This document shows positions 50,727 through 62,400 of a stretch of 64,000 bases of DNA, in pieces; positions within the stretch are counted from its first letter, which is position 1, and each line of letters starts with the position of its first letter. The stretch comes from Pomacea canaliculata (taxonomy: Eukaryota; Mollusca; Gastropoda; Architaenioglossa; Ampullariidae), in assembly GCF_003073045.1 (NCBI RefSeq), contig NC_037595.1, forward strand, positions 13,198,074 through 13,262,073. Reading direction: 5' to 3'. The notes beneath the pieces are model-generated. The model had not been told where the DNA came from. It did not search any database and saw only the letters and a program-made list of their open reading frames with translations. A program made the position numbers and the translations under genes.

Positions 50727-51976
50727 AAACTATTCTTCACGAGCTGTGTAAGCACGGAAAACACTACTATAAGTACTGAACTAAACATCAACATGTCCTT
50801 AGTGCCTGGTGTCCACAGCCGCAGGACTACGAGTGAAAATGTGGCTGAAATGATAACAAATATTGTGCAGCAGATACCAACAGAACAACATTGTTACACA
50901 GATAGTAATAGAACTGTGTACATCGACTCTCCACTATAGAATTTTTGTTTTTATATCTAGAGATCGGTTGAGACAAGTCTTGGTTTTCACGTGATTATAG
51001 ACTGGCAGGAGATGCTCTTTATATGTACAAACAAGTAGAAGTGTTACTGAACGGTCAGAAAGTTAATTGTGTCTCTGCAAAAACTGTGTATAAAGTTACA
51101 TCTTGCGCATATGTTTATTTACCAGAAGTTGGATAACAATATTTATAAATACATGGTCTTTATTTTGTTTTCTTCTGTGTGTGTGCATGCGCGCTCTCGT
51201 GGTTAAATAAATAAACAAAGGGTAACAGCCAGCTACGTGAATCACTTGGCGGAAAATAATGAAGTTTTATTATTTATAGTAATAAATTGCTATATTGTTA
51301 TCTAATACTAAAAAATGTATAAACAGCTCTCGACATTCATGAGCATAACCACAAAACACGCATACATATATGTTTACAAAGAGCTGTTAGTAATTGTGTC
51401 TATGAACATATGTTCATATTGATGATAGATATCAACAATGTTTTCTATATAATAATTCTACATCCTCATATCAATAAATCCGCGTACATGGGTACTATGC
51501 CCATACAACAAGAGCACATAGCATACATCTATCCACCAGTCTACATAGGCATAGTGAGCAACACACCAGCACCCACCCGCCCTCAGCCACCCACCCAGAG
51601 AGACGCACACACTGACAGCAAAACCCAGACAAGGAAGCAGAGACATGGCTAAGTGGACAACCTATCCACTGGGTACAAAACATGTTTACAAGTGGTGTCC
51701 GTGTACAATCGTTTGGCGTGAAACATCCTCAGTACTTGACAACAACACGTGTTTAATATGCTGACTGAAAGTAGACTAGGCTGTGCCGTGCTTCCGCACC
51801 GGAAGTGACGTGCGTGGATGCGCGGGCGATAAGCAGCAGGAAGCTGGACGGTGCAAGGGCCACAAGTGAATGCTTTAGTTGTGAAGACACGACCTGCGAG
51901 TCTTTCGACACAACTGCTGGCGACATCCTACACAGCGGACATCAGTGAGGAGACACTCATCACGACGATTTGTGTG
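50727..51976 (+). other. Receptor A 3' untranslated region and spacer to receptor B
   Basis: AT-rich 3' untranslated sequence up to the AATAAA at 51206, then about 770 bases without recognised genes. The last 250 bases before 51977 are CG-richer and probably hold the receptor B promoter. Confidence 0.5.
51206..51211 (+). promoter_or_regulatory. Polyadenylation signal of receptor A
   Basis: Overlapping AATAAA hexamers about 480 bases after the receptor A stop codon. Confidence 0.55.
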
Positions 51977-54900
51977 ATGTTGATTCTGACACTCAGCCTT
52001 CTTTTCCTCTACACATCGGGTAACGATGAGCAAATTTTACTTGTCAAAATCGTCTGAATGTTTCATTTGATGTATCAGAATAATCGTTGTCTAAACACAA
52101 GTTGTGATCACTTTCAGAGGACACTAGTCTCGAATAAAGTTATATATATATAGTGAATTGTAAAATGGGATATAAACTTTCTTAATGAAAAAAAAATATC
52201 AACCTTTCCAACACACGCGAAAAGCCATGCTAAATATGTAATGAGAGTTTCCTGTCGACAGAATGTTACAAAACTTATGTAACACCGAACATGACCTGGA
52301 CCGAGGCCTTTACTCACTGCAGACAGAAATATTCTGGGAGACTTGCTACCACCTCGGCTTTAGAGTGGAGAGAAAGAGGAACACAACCTGGTCTGCCACT
52401 GAACACCTGGGTGTGGGTTGGGGCAGTGTATCTAGACAGTCACACGTGGAGCCCCTACGGAGGTAATGTACACAAGATGTTAGACACAACAACAAGTTAG
52501 GAACCTCCGTGTTTGGAAAAGTGGGTAAACAGATATTACTACTCTATTAAGTCCTTTTAGAAGGACGATTACACAGATTTTGGTTAATTTAGACATCCTA
52601 TCTATGCTATGTTGTTACCAATTCTTTGACAGGATCATTGTATTATCCACAACGGAAGCTAAACAATTCTAAAGTTATTCCTTACGATACACAACTCCTA
52701 AAGGAAGATCTCTTGGTATTAGACGAAAACATGTCCAAAGAGAGTTTTAATGCGAGGAGAAAAGACCATTAGAAGCAAAGTTTCCTAATCAGTTATTAAT
52801 TACCATATTCTGTCAGGAAGTAAAACAGATCTCTTAGAGTATACTGGATGCTATGAAGTGTCCGACTTTCAAGAAGCACATCAGTACGAGAACGTGAAGG
52901 GTCCCCCCGAGTGTTACAGGAGGTGCGGTCGACAACATCCCGGAGGGCATATGTATTTAAAAGTGAGGTTTCTATCACATTTTAGACATAATTATTGAAT
53001 GACATTTGAGAAAATCTCTTATTTTAATTCTTTCTGGGAGCATGCTTTATATAATCTATTGACTGTTATGATAGACACAATGTTCTGTGAGATTTAGGAA
53101 GTTCTCATCGTTCATAAATGTAACACCACCTTTATATTTCAAGTACATGTACTTAAAAAATGACGACAAAAGTTAATGACTGGCGGTTTATAACTTTGCA
53201 GGGTACAGACTGTTACTGCTTACCCTCCAGTCAACTACCGGACACACGTTTCAGAGTGGACTCCCGGAAGTGTGACGTCATCTGCCAGAAAACTTTCCAT
53301 TGGTGTGGAGGCGACGAGAATTTCTACTCCGTCTACTGCAAGTATTCCACCCACCAATAAGTTTAGCATGAATGAGTGTTGACAGGATATAGATATTGAC
53401 TTATGAGAACTTTTACATGTACAACACTTGACATGGAGATTTATCACACGTTATATGTACAGTACTATACATCATACACTTGCTATACACTTGCTAATGT
53501 TCTCTCTCCAACGACATCGACATCCACCACCTCAGAATGATTAGAAGTACAAACTGCTTCGGACACGCTGTAGTTACAGTCGTGTTATTATTTTAGCATA
53601 ATAAAGAAACCTGCATGATCACAAATTAGCTCAGTTTTTAAAAGATTACCCGAGATTCTTTTTTGTTATTTCAGCTGTTTCTCATAGTCTCAGGATCGAT
53701 GATGATGCCTCCTGGGACGGTCCATGTTTTCAGGGAAAATTCAATGAGTCGGACGATAAAGAATGGACTCTCCACATCACAAGCACCAACTGTAACGAGA
53801 CAAAAACAGCAGTTTGTGGTATGTATTATGTTAAGTTAGTTGTCGTCAGGTCATGACTAGCCTTTTCTTTATTCTTTTTAATGCTTTCATCTTTCTCCTT
53901 TTTTCTTTTTCTCTTCTTTCTTCATAAGTTCTTCTTTTTTCTTTACAGACTTTTCGAGTTCCTCATCCAGCTGCTTATAAAAGATTCTTTAAATATTATT
54001 ATTTAGTTCATGGTTACATGGACGTGGCTGCATTATTCTTTCATTCTGTACTGGGATACTCTGCTTCCGGTTGACCTACTCAAGCTCAGGCGCTGTCAGA
54101 CTTTACAATCACTTTCTCCATGTTGAGCAAAACACGACTCAAGGCAGGACATGCACTCGACTTACTGAATGTGTCGTCTTTACTAGCTGCAGTGTCTCAT
54201 GTATCCACACAGTCATGGGTGAATGATCTTTTCACCCTGTTTGTTGCAATTTTCCATAAGAAAACAGTGTCCTTGTTCTGCTTGAGTTGTTGTGATATTA
54301 GAAAAAATAATCACTTTCACTGGTTTGAAGAAAGGAGCGTCACGAGGCAGTCCCTATGTTATTAACGAATGTGAACATTTTACTAGAAACAATAACCCTG
54401 AGGTGTCTCCATCGAGTGCTAATTGAAAGATGCTTTGCCAATTGTTTGTTTCAGTTTTCCAAAACAAAACGGTTTCTTTATTAGGCGATTCGTCATTCCA
54501 AATAGTGTCCGACTACTGTAAGTCACTGAACAGTTCTCTTCCCTTGAGGTTCGACTCAGTGTCCAGCGAGTCGCTTGACTTCAGCAGCTACAGGAATAAT
54601 GTGTCTGGGGGACTAAGTGTCCTATACAGAAGCTTCTGGCTGAATTTGAATCTCTCAAAGTCTCCATACTGGATTGATGGTAAAAATACACTGTTCATTA
54701 TTTCACATATACACGCATGAAGGAGTAAACACACACACACAAGAGAAAGAAGAATAAAAAGTGTGACGGAGATAATAGTAGGAGAGAGCGACAAAGCTCG
54801 AAGTGTGATAACATGCTAACTCCTGAGGTCGCATGTTGGCTGTGAACTCATGTATTATCATTTTGTTTGAAAATAATGAAAACCGTGATTTATCTGTATG

Positions 54901-56913
54901 TAAAGTTTATCACGACAAACCATTGTCATTGCTACATGGCATAATCATTTAATATTCTCTCAGGCAAACCGTTCACGGAGCCAAACATTACAAGGACAAC
55001 TGCCAGGTGTGTCGCCATGAGAGCCCCGAGCAATGTATCGATGACTTTTTATGCCACACCTTGTCGCATGAGTCTTCCCGCCTTGTGTTCAGGTAAACAG
55101 ACATTTTCCTCCAAATATTGAAAACTGGAAATTTCATTTTAAAAGATATATTTTTCAAAACACTTTACATTTGTATAATAGAATCCAGAGCTTATATGAC
55201 CACAGGGGCAGTGAGTTGTAAACAGTTGAGTAGAGACTTACTAGGCGTAAAACTCAAACAACCAACTATTGAGCTTATTACAAAGAACACTATCTTGAGC
55301 CGTTGGTTGGCCCGTTTGTTGATTTGCTTTGGTGTGATTTCGCTCCTCTGAACGGAAAGTTAAGAAAATCACAAAAAGTTCCGCGAGTCCCTTTCCCGAT
55401 GTCCCAGCCTCGTGAACAAAGAGATGTACACGTGGTCCAGGACGAAGTCTTATCCGGGGACTTTACAGTCCTCGATGTCATGGTGACAAGTGAGTATTCT
55501 TACAATACTAGTAATAATCAGAGCCAAAACAATACACATTTTCTTTTGTTTGTTTTGGGAGCAGGTCAAGAGCGCAACAAAGGAGAAGGACCAGGTAACT
55601 CGATCAGCATCAATCGTTCTCCCTTTCTTTCTTGTTCTTTCTCTCCATTTTTTTCGTTCCCAGTCATTCTGTTTCTGTGATTGAATGGTCCGATAATACT
55701 GCCTTCGCCGCTCTACTTCCCAGCCTTGTGTCAGTATTTTAGCAGTGCATGTATGTAGGTTTCTAGCAGTTGATACTATTTTCTAGACTTCTGTGTCAGC
55801 CTTAAGACCTAGGGGCTATTTTCAGTACTAATAATTGGAAGAAAACTAGTAAAAGAAAGTTTCATACCACACACACTGTTGAAATGTTTAAAGTTGTAGG
55901 ACTTGCCATCATCGCCGCGGCGATTGGAGCTGGAGTCTTGGTCGTCTTCTGTCTGGTGGCGGTGCTGCTGGTGTGCTTGAGAAGGTAAGAACAGAAAGAA
56001 GTAGTGTTACCAGCTTCATGGGGAAAAAACATCTACGAACTGTAGTCTCTATGTCCTTCTTTCCGTCCTATTTTATACACGAGGGCCCTGATATATATAT
56101 ACACACACACAAGGGGAAAATGGAAACATTATCAATTCTTTACTGATGTGTGTTTCTCTCAGTTACATTGATGTGTCAGAGGAACAGACAGTATAGTTCT
56201 TTTATTTCATTATCTATTATGTCTGCTATGTGCTTTTGATAAATATAACTGACAGAAGCTTTACACTGAAGTTTGCTCTCGTATTTTTTGTCAATACATC
56301 ATTACAATAAATGTATCCTTATTTTTCGTTATTTTATGTCTACTTTTGTCCCCCTTTCCACGTTTTAATCTTTACATTCCGGGTGGTCTTAACTCTCAAC
56401 ACTAGACATGGAAAACTACGAACCAGCAGAGCTCGACGCACAGACTCGTACAAAAGTTCGTCACGGAACAGTGATGTCACCTCAAGCGAGCAGCCAGGAC
56501 CCGCGCGAGGGCAAAGGTCAGACACAAGCGCCGAGGTCACCATCGAGACGAGTTACATGCTCGCCAATGAACTTTCTTCCTCCCCTTGTGATGCACAATA
56601 CTCGTACGTCACCCACTCGCTCCAACACAGTTACACAAATCAGAAAGACCTCGGACGGTCAGACACTGGTCATGTCCTCTTGACCCCCCGTCACGAGGAG
56701 AGCGCAGAGATGTACTCCTACACCTACGTGGACATTGTGGACAAAGACACAAAAGACAGCAGAGGTCTCTGTCAGCCCTCAACAGCCACGTACACCAACT
56801 CTCGGATGCTGGCTTCATCGGGAGGGATCGGTCCTCAGGACCCTGACCTGTCTTTGCAGGGTGACACAGCTGAGTCCCCCCGTGAGTACTTGTATGCCAG
56901 AGTCTATAAATAG
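51977..56913 (+). CDS. Receptor B: CTLD-WSC-CTLD type I membrane protein, long Tyr-rich tail
   Basis: Exons: 51977-52019 (signal peptide MLILTLSLLFLYTS), 52262-52462 (lectin-like: MTWTEAFTHCRQKYSGRLAT, TWVWVGAVYLD), 52817-52962 and 53202-53341 (WSC: TGCYEVSD, ECYRRC, GTDCYC, KCDVICQKT), 53675-53818 (module ending TKTAVC), 54455-54679 and 54964-55092 (second CTLD: SDYCKSLNSSLPL, FWLNLNL, RCVAM, TPCRMSLPALC), probable stalk exons ending 55490 and 55565-55594, 55900-55984 (TM: GLAIIAAAIGAGVLVVFCLV), 56406-56913 (tail of 169 residues). Nearly all phases agree; only the end of 53202-53341 is off by one. The tail has YSYV, YTYV, YVDI and a terminal YLYARVYK, which suit SH2 or adaptor binding. Paralogous to receptor A, 1.25 kb upstream in the same orientation. 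Confidence 0.85.
54238..54290 (+). pseudogene. Relic of a duplicated lectin exon start
   Basis: FVAIFHKKTVSLFCLS here parallels FVSVFQNKTVSLLGDSS at the beginning of the true exon 54455, including the preceding TGTTTGTT. The copy lacks an AG acceptor and diverges quickly, so it looks like a decayed exon duplication within the intron. Confidence 0.55.
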
Positions 56914-58105
56914 GAGGCATCACCGGCTGACAATACACCTACAGATTTATTACTGCTTGGAGTAGTGATACCTGTACAGTTATTTCCAGTAGTAGCGCGT
57001 TTATTTTTCCCACCGACCTACAGTTTGTGTAGAAAACAACATCGCGTTGACCTTCTCACCTCGGGCAGTACAACGGAGCACGTGCTTTAGACACTCGGTG
57101 AGTGCAGACTTTCATTCCTCCATGTCTCAGTCTTAATTTCCAGTTTTGAAAAACCTTTGAGTCGATATTATATATATATATATCAGTTGTTGGAGAGTTA
57201 ATGTATTCATTTTTGTAATTAGGAAGTTATCTGCTTATTTTGTTTGCTTTGAGTAGATTATTGACTACTGTACTTTAAGCGACAAATGTTTGTCGAGATT
57301 GACACCAACACCTCCATCCCCTGGAAAAGGAATATACGCACAAAAAGAAACACTGAATTATTCTTGGTCAATGCCAAAAGTCATTGAAACCATTGCCTGA
57401 TGACCCATGAACTAATACATTTACTGTTCTTCGTGTTGTGTTTATTGTTCTTGATGGAAGTAGTTATTCATTTTACTGTTCCTGGCAATCTTACCTTCAT
57501 TGTTCTTGATATAACACACTTCCTACTGGATCTACTACTACATGTAAATATTAAATTTTAATTAAAAAAAAGTTTCAATGACCAGTATGAGAGTGTGACA
57601 CGGTTTCTACTATTGACATTAATGATCGACAACACCATGTACTGTCAACTACAGTAACTACCTTTATTTATTAATCTGTACACATACAATTCATTATAGC
57701 CATTTCAGAAAGACTTATATCCTCCATGAAATTGCATCAGTGGTTGCTGTTTTCATTTACTAATAAAGTTTTGTAAGATGCTGTTAGTGTCTGTGATACG
57801 GTATGTAGATGGTCATATGTTGTGACCTCACACGCTCGTTTGCTCATTTTGTAAAATTAAGTTTAAATGATGAAAATACAATGTGACTTTCTACACATTG
57901 TTTGGTTTTGATTATCAAATGACTGTCAAACTGGTTGTAAAAGTTTGAATGCTCATACATTAAGTTGATTTCCTGTGGATTATAGTCACTTGTACTAAAA
58001 GATGGCGCTCCATTTAACAATGAAACACAAGGAAATGTGTTGTTGGTATATAAAGTAAAGGTCACAATAATATTTCACATACAATTTCAACACAGTCATT
58101 ATTAG
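56914..58105 (+). other. Receptor B 3' untranslated region and flank
   Basis: AT-rich untranslated sequence to the AATAAA at 57763, then about 320 bases with no recognised feature before the tail-like exon at 58106. Confidence 0.55.
57763..57768 (+). promoter_or_regulatory. Polyadenylation signal of receptor B
   Basis: AATAAA about 850 bases after the receptor B stop codon, followed by a GT-rich stretch. Confidence 0.65.
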
Positions 58106-58439
58106 GCTCGGACACAAACCCACCCACACTGATGTCCGGTCGCCACATGTCTATGAGCTCGATCAAGACTACGGACGGTTCAATCTTGCTCGCAAACCCG
58201 TTTGCTCCATCGGAGGCCATGGTGAATGTTCAGAGCATCCTCCACAAACCTTCGGCCTCATGGAAGTCGTCAGAGAGAGAGAGAAAGAAAGAAACAATAG
58301 CAGACGACATGTACACCGACTTGCACGCGCTGTGACGACATCAAGTTGCAGCTTTTACCAGGATTTCGCCATACTGCAGGCCGATGATAAAGGGAAAAGA
58401 TTTTACGAGAACTCTTCCTTCTCCTTGTATAGAGAGTAG
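58106..58439 (+). CDS. Tail-like 3' exon, possibly alternative tail of receptor B
   Basis: An AG acceptor ends at 58105. If the receptor B TM exon (phase 2, ends 55984) is joined here, the frame stays open for 110 codons to a TAG at 58437-58439, with HVYELDQDYGRF and a terminal SFSLYRE. A second frame from 58108, open for 75 codons, ends in DDMYTDLHAL. Both hold tyrosine motifs of the YxxL/F kind. No lectin, WSC or TM exon lies between receptor B and this point, so it is either an alternative last exon or the orphan tail of a lost paralogue. Expression is unproven. Confidence 0.4.
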
Positions 58440-59031
58440 TTCCGGCCAGTGGAAGAGCACAAGCGTCGAGTCACTACAAACAGGTTTTATTATCGCCGGC
58501 CCACACAACCGCACACACAGCGATGTTTTTGTTGTCGGCAGTTCAGATGTGATTTAAGTCGGTGACAGATTCTTTAAAACTGCGACTTTAACCTATCTCT
58601 TCCAAAACTTTACTTTTGAAATTTTTTTTTTTTTGCTATTGTAAAATGAATATTGAAATCGTAGAGTATGAAAATGAAGACAGCCGTGACGAGATAGCCA
58701 AACACTTTGGTGAAAATTTGGCTCAAATGCCGACAAAGCCTCTTAACGACTGATGAAGCCGCATACTAATGAGCGAGTGAAGTGTAGAAGGCATCTTGGT
58801 CTCACGAGGAACGCATATTAATTTATTTCCTGGGAAGACTCAACCATACATGCTTGGAGCTTTTGAGGACGAACTTCAGCCATCATGCGGATTATATTAA
58901 GTCTGGTGCTTGGTGTCTACACACATCACAGTCACCGCCCACAACCCCCCACCCCCTAACAGACAGCACGACACCAATATCCGAAACTGCAAAGAGATCA
59001 TGGGCACAACGGCACCAGGACTACACAGGAC
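58440..59031. other. Spacer, nothing recognised
   Basis: Sequence between the tail-like exon and the signal-peptide exon of the third paralogue. No feature seen. Confidence 0.5.
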
Positions 59032-60239
59032 ATGGCTATCCTCGTGATGCTGACTGTCACCATGAGCCTCATCCTCCACTCCACTGGTAAAGCGGGTAAA
59101 TATCAACATAATTAGGAAATATCATCTTGATCTTCCCTCCAACGCTCATTGTGTATTAATAAATTAATATGTGTAACACTTGGCGGATCTTGCGTTGAGT
59201 ACAGCGATCCATGCTAGTTCTGACTCGTTAATGTCTTATAATGGAAGGCTAAGGACACTTTATGGTCAATCTTCACGTGGAATCATTGACCATTCTCTCT
59301 TCCAGTGTTAAGCAGATGCTGCTAAATCTTTAAACTTCTTGTCCATGCTGCATTCATTTCGACCACACACTACCTGGATAATCACAAACATTCAGTCGCT
59401 ATGGTTCGTTAGTTTCTAGTAAAAGGCGGGTTTTGACATTTTTCTTTAATTTGTTAACGAAATTTTGATAAACCTCGCCCGTCTTTAAAGACTTACTTCC
59501 TGTTCACAGCAAGATTAGACAGGCTGAGTTCCGGATTGACCTCAGCTTGCCTTTATCTTGGATAGCAATCATGCGTGTCTGCTGTAGATTGTAGATAGAC
59601 ATGGTGACAATGGTGACCGGTACCACAGTGACTAAAACTATCTTTCAGGGGACCTTAGAGGAGATGGAGTTCCAGTAAACTCTTACAACACACGGGAAAA
59701 AACCATAGTAAATATTAGAAGAGTTTTCTGTCCACAGTGTCGTAACGACACATCTTACGTAGAAGCGAACATGACATGGAGCGAGGCCTTTACATTCTGC
59801 AGACAGAATAATTCTGGGAGACTTACTACTTTCACGACTGCAGAAATGGAATAGAGAAAAGAAAGGACACCCATGACCTGATCTGCCAAATCTTAACATC
59901 ATGTCGTGGTCTGCAACGCACCGTGTATCTAGAGAGCTCACACCTTGAAGTCCTTGTCCGAGGCTCAATTCTTATGAGCAGAGAAAAAACATCTAAGCGA
60001 CAAATATGGTCATGAAATTATGTCGACCACAAGCATCGTCCAAGAAATGAAACTTTCATGCGTCATGAAAGCCCAATCTAACACGCTTAACCCACAAGTT
60101 CATCTTTATCGCGGCAATTTTGTCAATTAGAAACGCGCCTGACATTATATTCTGCAGGAAATGGACTGACCGCGATCTCCATCTAATAAGGTATATTGGT
60201 TGTTATGACACGTACCCAGACATTCGCAGAACAACTCTC

Positions 60240-62400
60240 AAGGTCCAGGTACTTGAGCCATAGAGGTTGTTTACCCCCCGCCCAACACACCACGCGTCCT
60301 ATCCTCCCCTATCCCCTCGATGCCCACGAATCGACCTACGCTCATCATAAGGAACGTGCACGTGCGTGCCAACAACATCCGCGCTCTGAGGCCATACTGT
60401 ATTAAAACGTGAGTCTTCTCTATACATTTTAGTACATAAAGATATTAACTGAACGTCTTAAGAACGTATATATATCCTTACCCTGCTCCCTTGTCAGTGA
60501 ATCACTGGCGATCTTATCAACATACATTCGATCCCGTTTTTTAGTAAGTACAAACGATATCTATTTTTCTAGGTTTGGACGAGCTTTTCCCCAGTTTTTT
60601 AATAGACTCTCGTACATAGCTACCCAATTCTACTACTAAATATGGTTGGTTTTTATACCCATAACTCCGCGCAGCGAAATGCGAGGAACAGATAGCATAT
60701 ACAGACTATGCATACTTCCTAAGACAATACCGAACTCGACAACAGCCTCCCTGACCATATCACCCGATTGTCCCAGGGCGACTAACTGCATCCGTCAGTG
60801 CTTACGCCGCTGCGCGTGTACCCCTCAATCAAATACACACCAGACTCATATCCCATTCTAGAGCCGAGTCCCCGCGCCCATAGTGTAGTAGAACGATAAT
60901 CCTGCCAAGGAAAAAGCTTTCTCATATTGCGACCCACTCGCTGAGAGGAGCATGAGCATTGAACTCCTGTCGATTATGGTCAAGTTTTCGCATGTGAACA
61001 AATCACATTTAACTCTGCAAGTTTCGAGTCAGACGAACATCATAGGTCTTCGACCTCTATACTCTAGATGACAGGAATTCCATGAATTAGTTTTTTGTCT
61101 TCAATTTAACTGGATTCCTTTGAGAGTTTGTTACAACAAAAGTTCTTAAGCAGAACCATTCTGCTAGAACGGAATACAGAGTTTCATCCACTATAACCAT
61201 CTCATCACACTAAAACTTTTACACAAATTGACACTTTCTCCACTATTTCCCATTTCAGCTCTCGTCTCGCTAGCTCTCATTAAATCAACACCCAGGAGAG
61301 TCGTGGGAAAGATGTCCGTGTTCTTGGCCCGCAACGATTCAAATGAGTCTTTGAGGAGCAACAACAGACCGCGGACTTCCACATCTAACAAACTCCGAGT
61401 TGTTGAGAGCGAATGGAACTGGCTTTCTGTCGGTCACCTATTGGCTTTAAACGGCGATCTTCTCTGCACGTTGACGCCCGATTCACGTCCGTAACAGCGC
61501 TTACGCGCCGGTCACCCAATACACGTGTCGGCCGTTGAGGCTGCTTCCCTAGATCTCGCCTCGGGTCACCTAACCCCAAATTAAATCTCCTCCACACAAC
61601 CTCACGGGCCCAGAGCTATTCCCACAACCCACCACATCCTACAGCCCCGGCCACAATCGGCCCACTAGAACATGACTCCAGTATCTCGCATACCTCAGCA
61701 ATCCATACCTTGTCAATCCCCCATACGCGCACCAATCGACCTAACGCCAGGTAAGGTCAAGGCCATTACCCAAACTCGGCAACAAAATCAATCACCACTA
61801 CTCACATCCCACACCCTTAGGCGTGGTACGAACCCACGTCTCCTCCACACCAACCTCCCACGTTTCACCACCTGCACGCCGCACACCTAGGCACAATCTG
61901 CATTCACCAGTCACTCGATCCACATCACCAAGATCAGTCGCGCGAGGTGCCCGTCCATTCTCTGTCAGCCTTCCTACCCGTCTGTAACTATCTCCGTCTC
62001 AACCCCGACATCCAGAGCACTCCGATACCAACCCCATCTCACCCCACAGCCTGTCATCCGCAACTCGGCCACCATAGCAAACAACCCCCTGCTATACATC
62101 CGCACACACTTCCCGCACCGACACACCCCCATCGAACCACTCGCTCCGCACGCATACTGAATAGAGCCAAGATCAACTTAGCACTAGACCCACATACTGA
62201 CGCCACTTAAAGTGGAACATACATAACCTCGCTCGCCATTACACAAGCCAATTCAACACTGCTCACTGTCCAATCCACAATCATAAAGACCAGGCGCCCA
62301 CCGCAACGGCCCCCTCACCACATCATCACATCAACCCGCGCCTCTCGATCCACTTCAGCGCTTTGACACTAACACCACCACTTGTTTGTTCTGAAGCTTG
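60240..62400. other. Strand-asymmetric C-rich stretch
   Basis: Unlike the rest of the window, this stretch is rich in C and poor in G on the plus strand, with many CCA, ACC and CCC words and little homopolymer T. Apart from scattered receptor C matches I see no coding or repeat structure that explains it. Confidence 0.5.
61480..61570 (+). mobile_element. Possible third, heavily altered SINE copy
   Basis: GCGCCGGTCACCCAATACAC and later TCTCGCCTCGGGTCA resemble GCGCCTGTCACCAATACAC and TCTCGTCTCGGGCA of the complete SINE, in the same order and spacing but with extra bases. Confidence 0.3.

Noticed and set aside
56340-56938. Antisense frames opposite the receptor B tail exon
   Set aside because: Shadow frames of a well-supported plus-strand exon.
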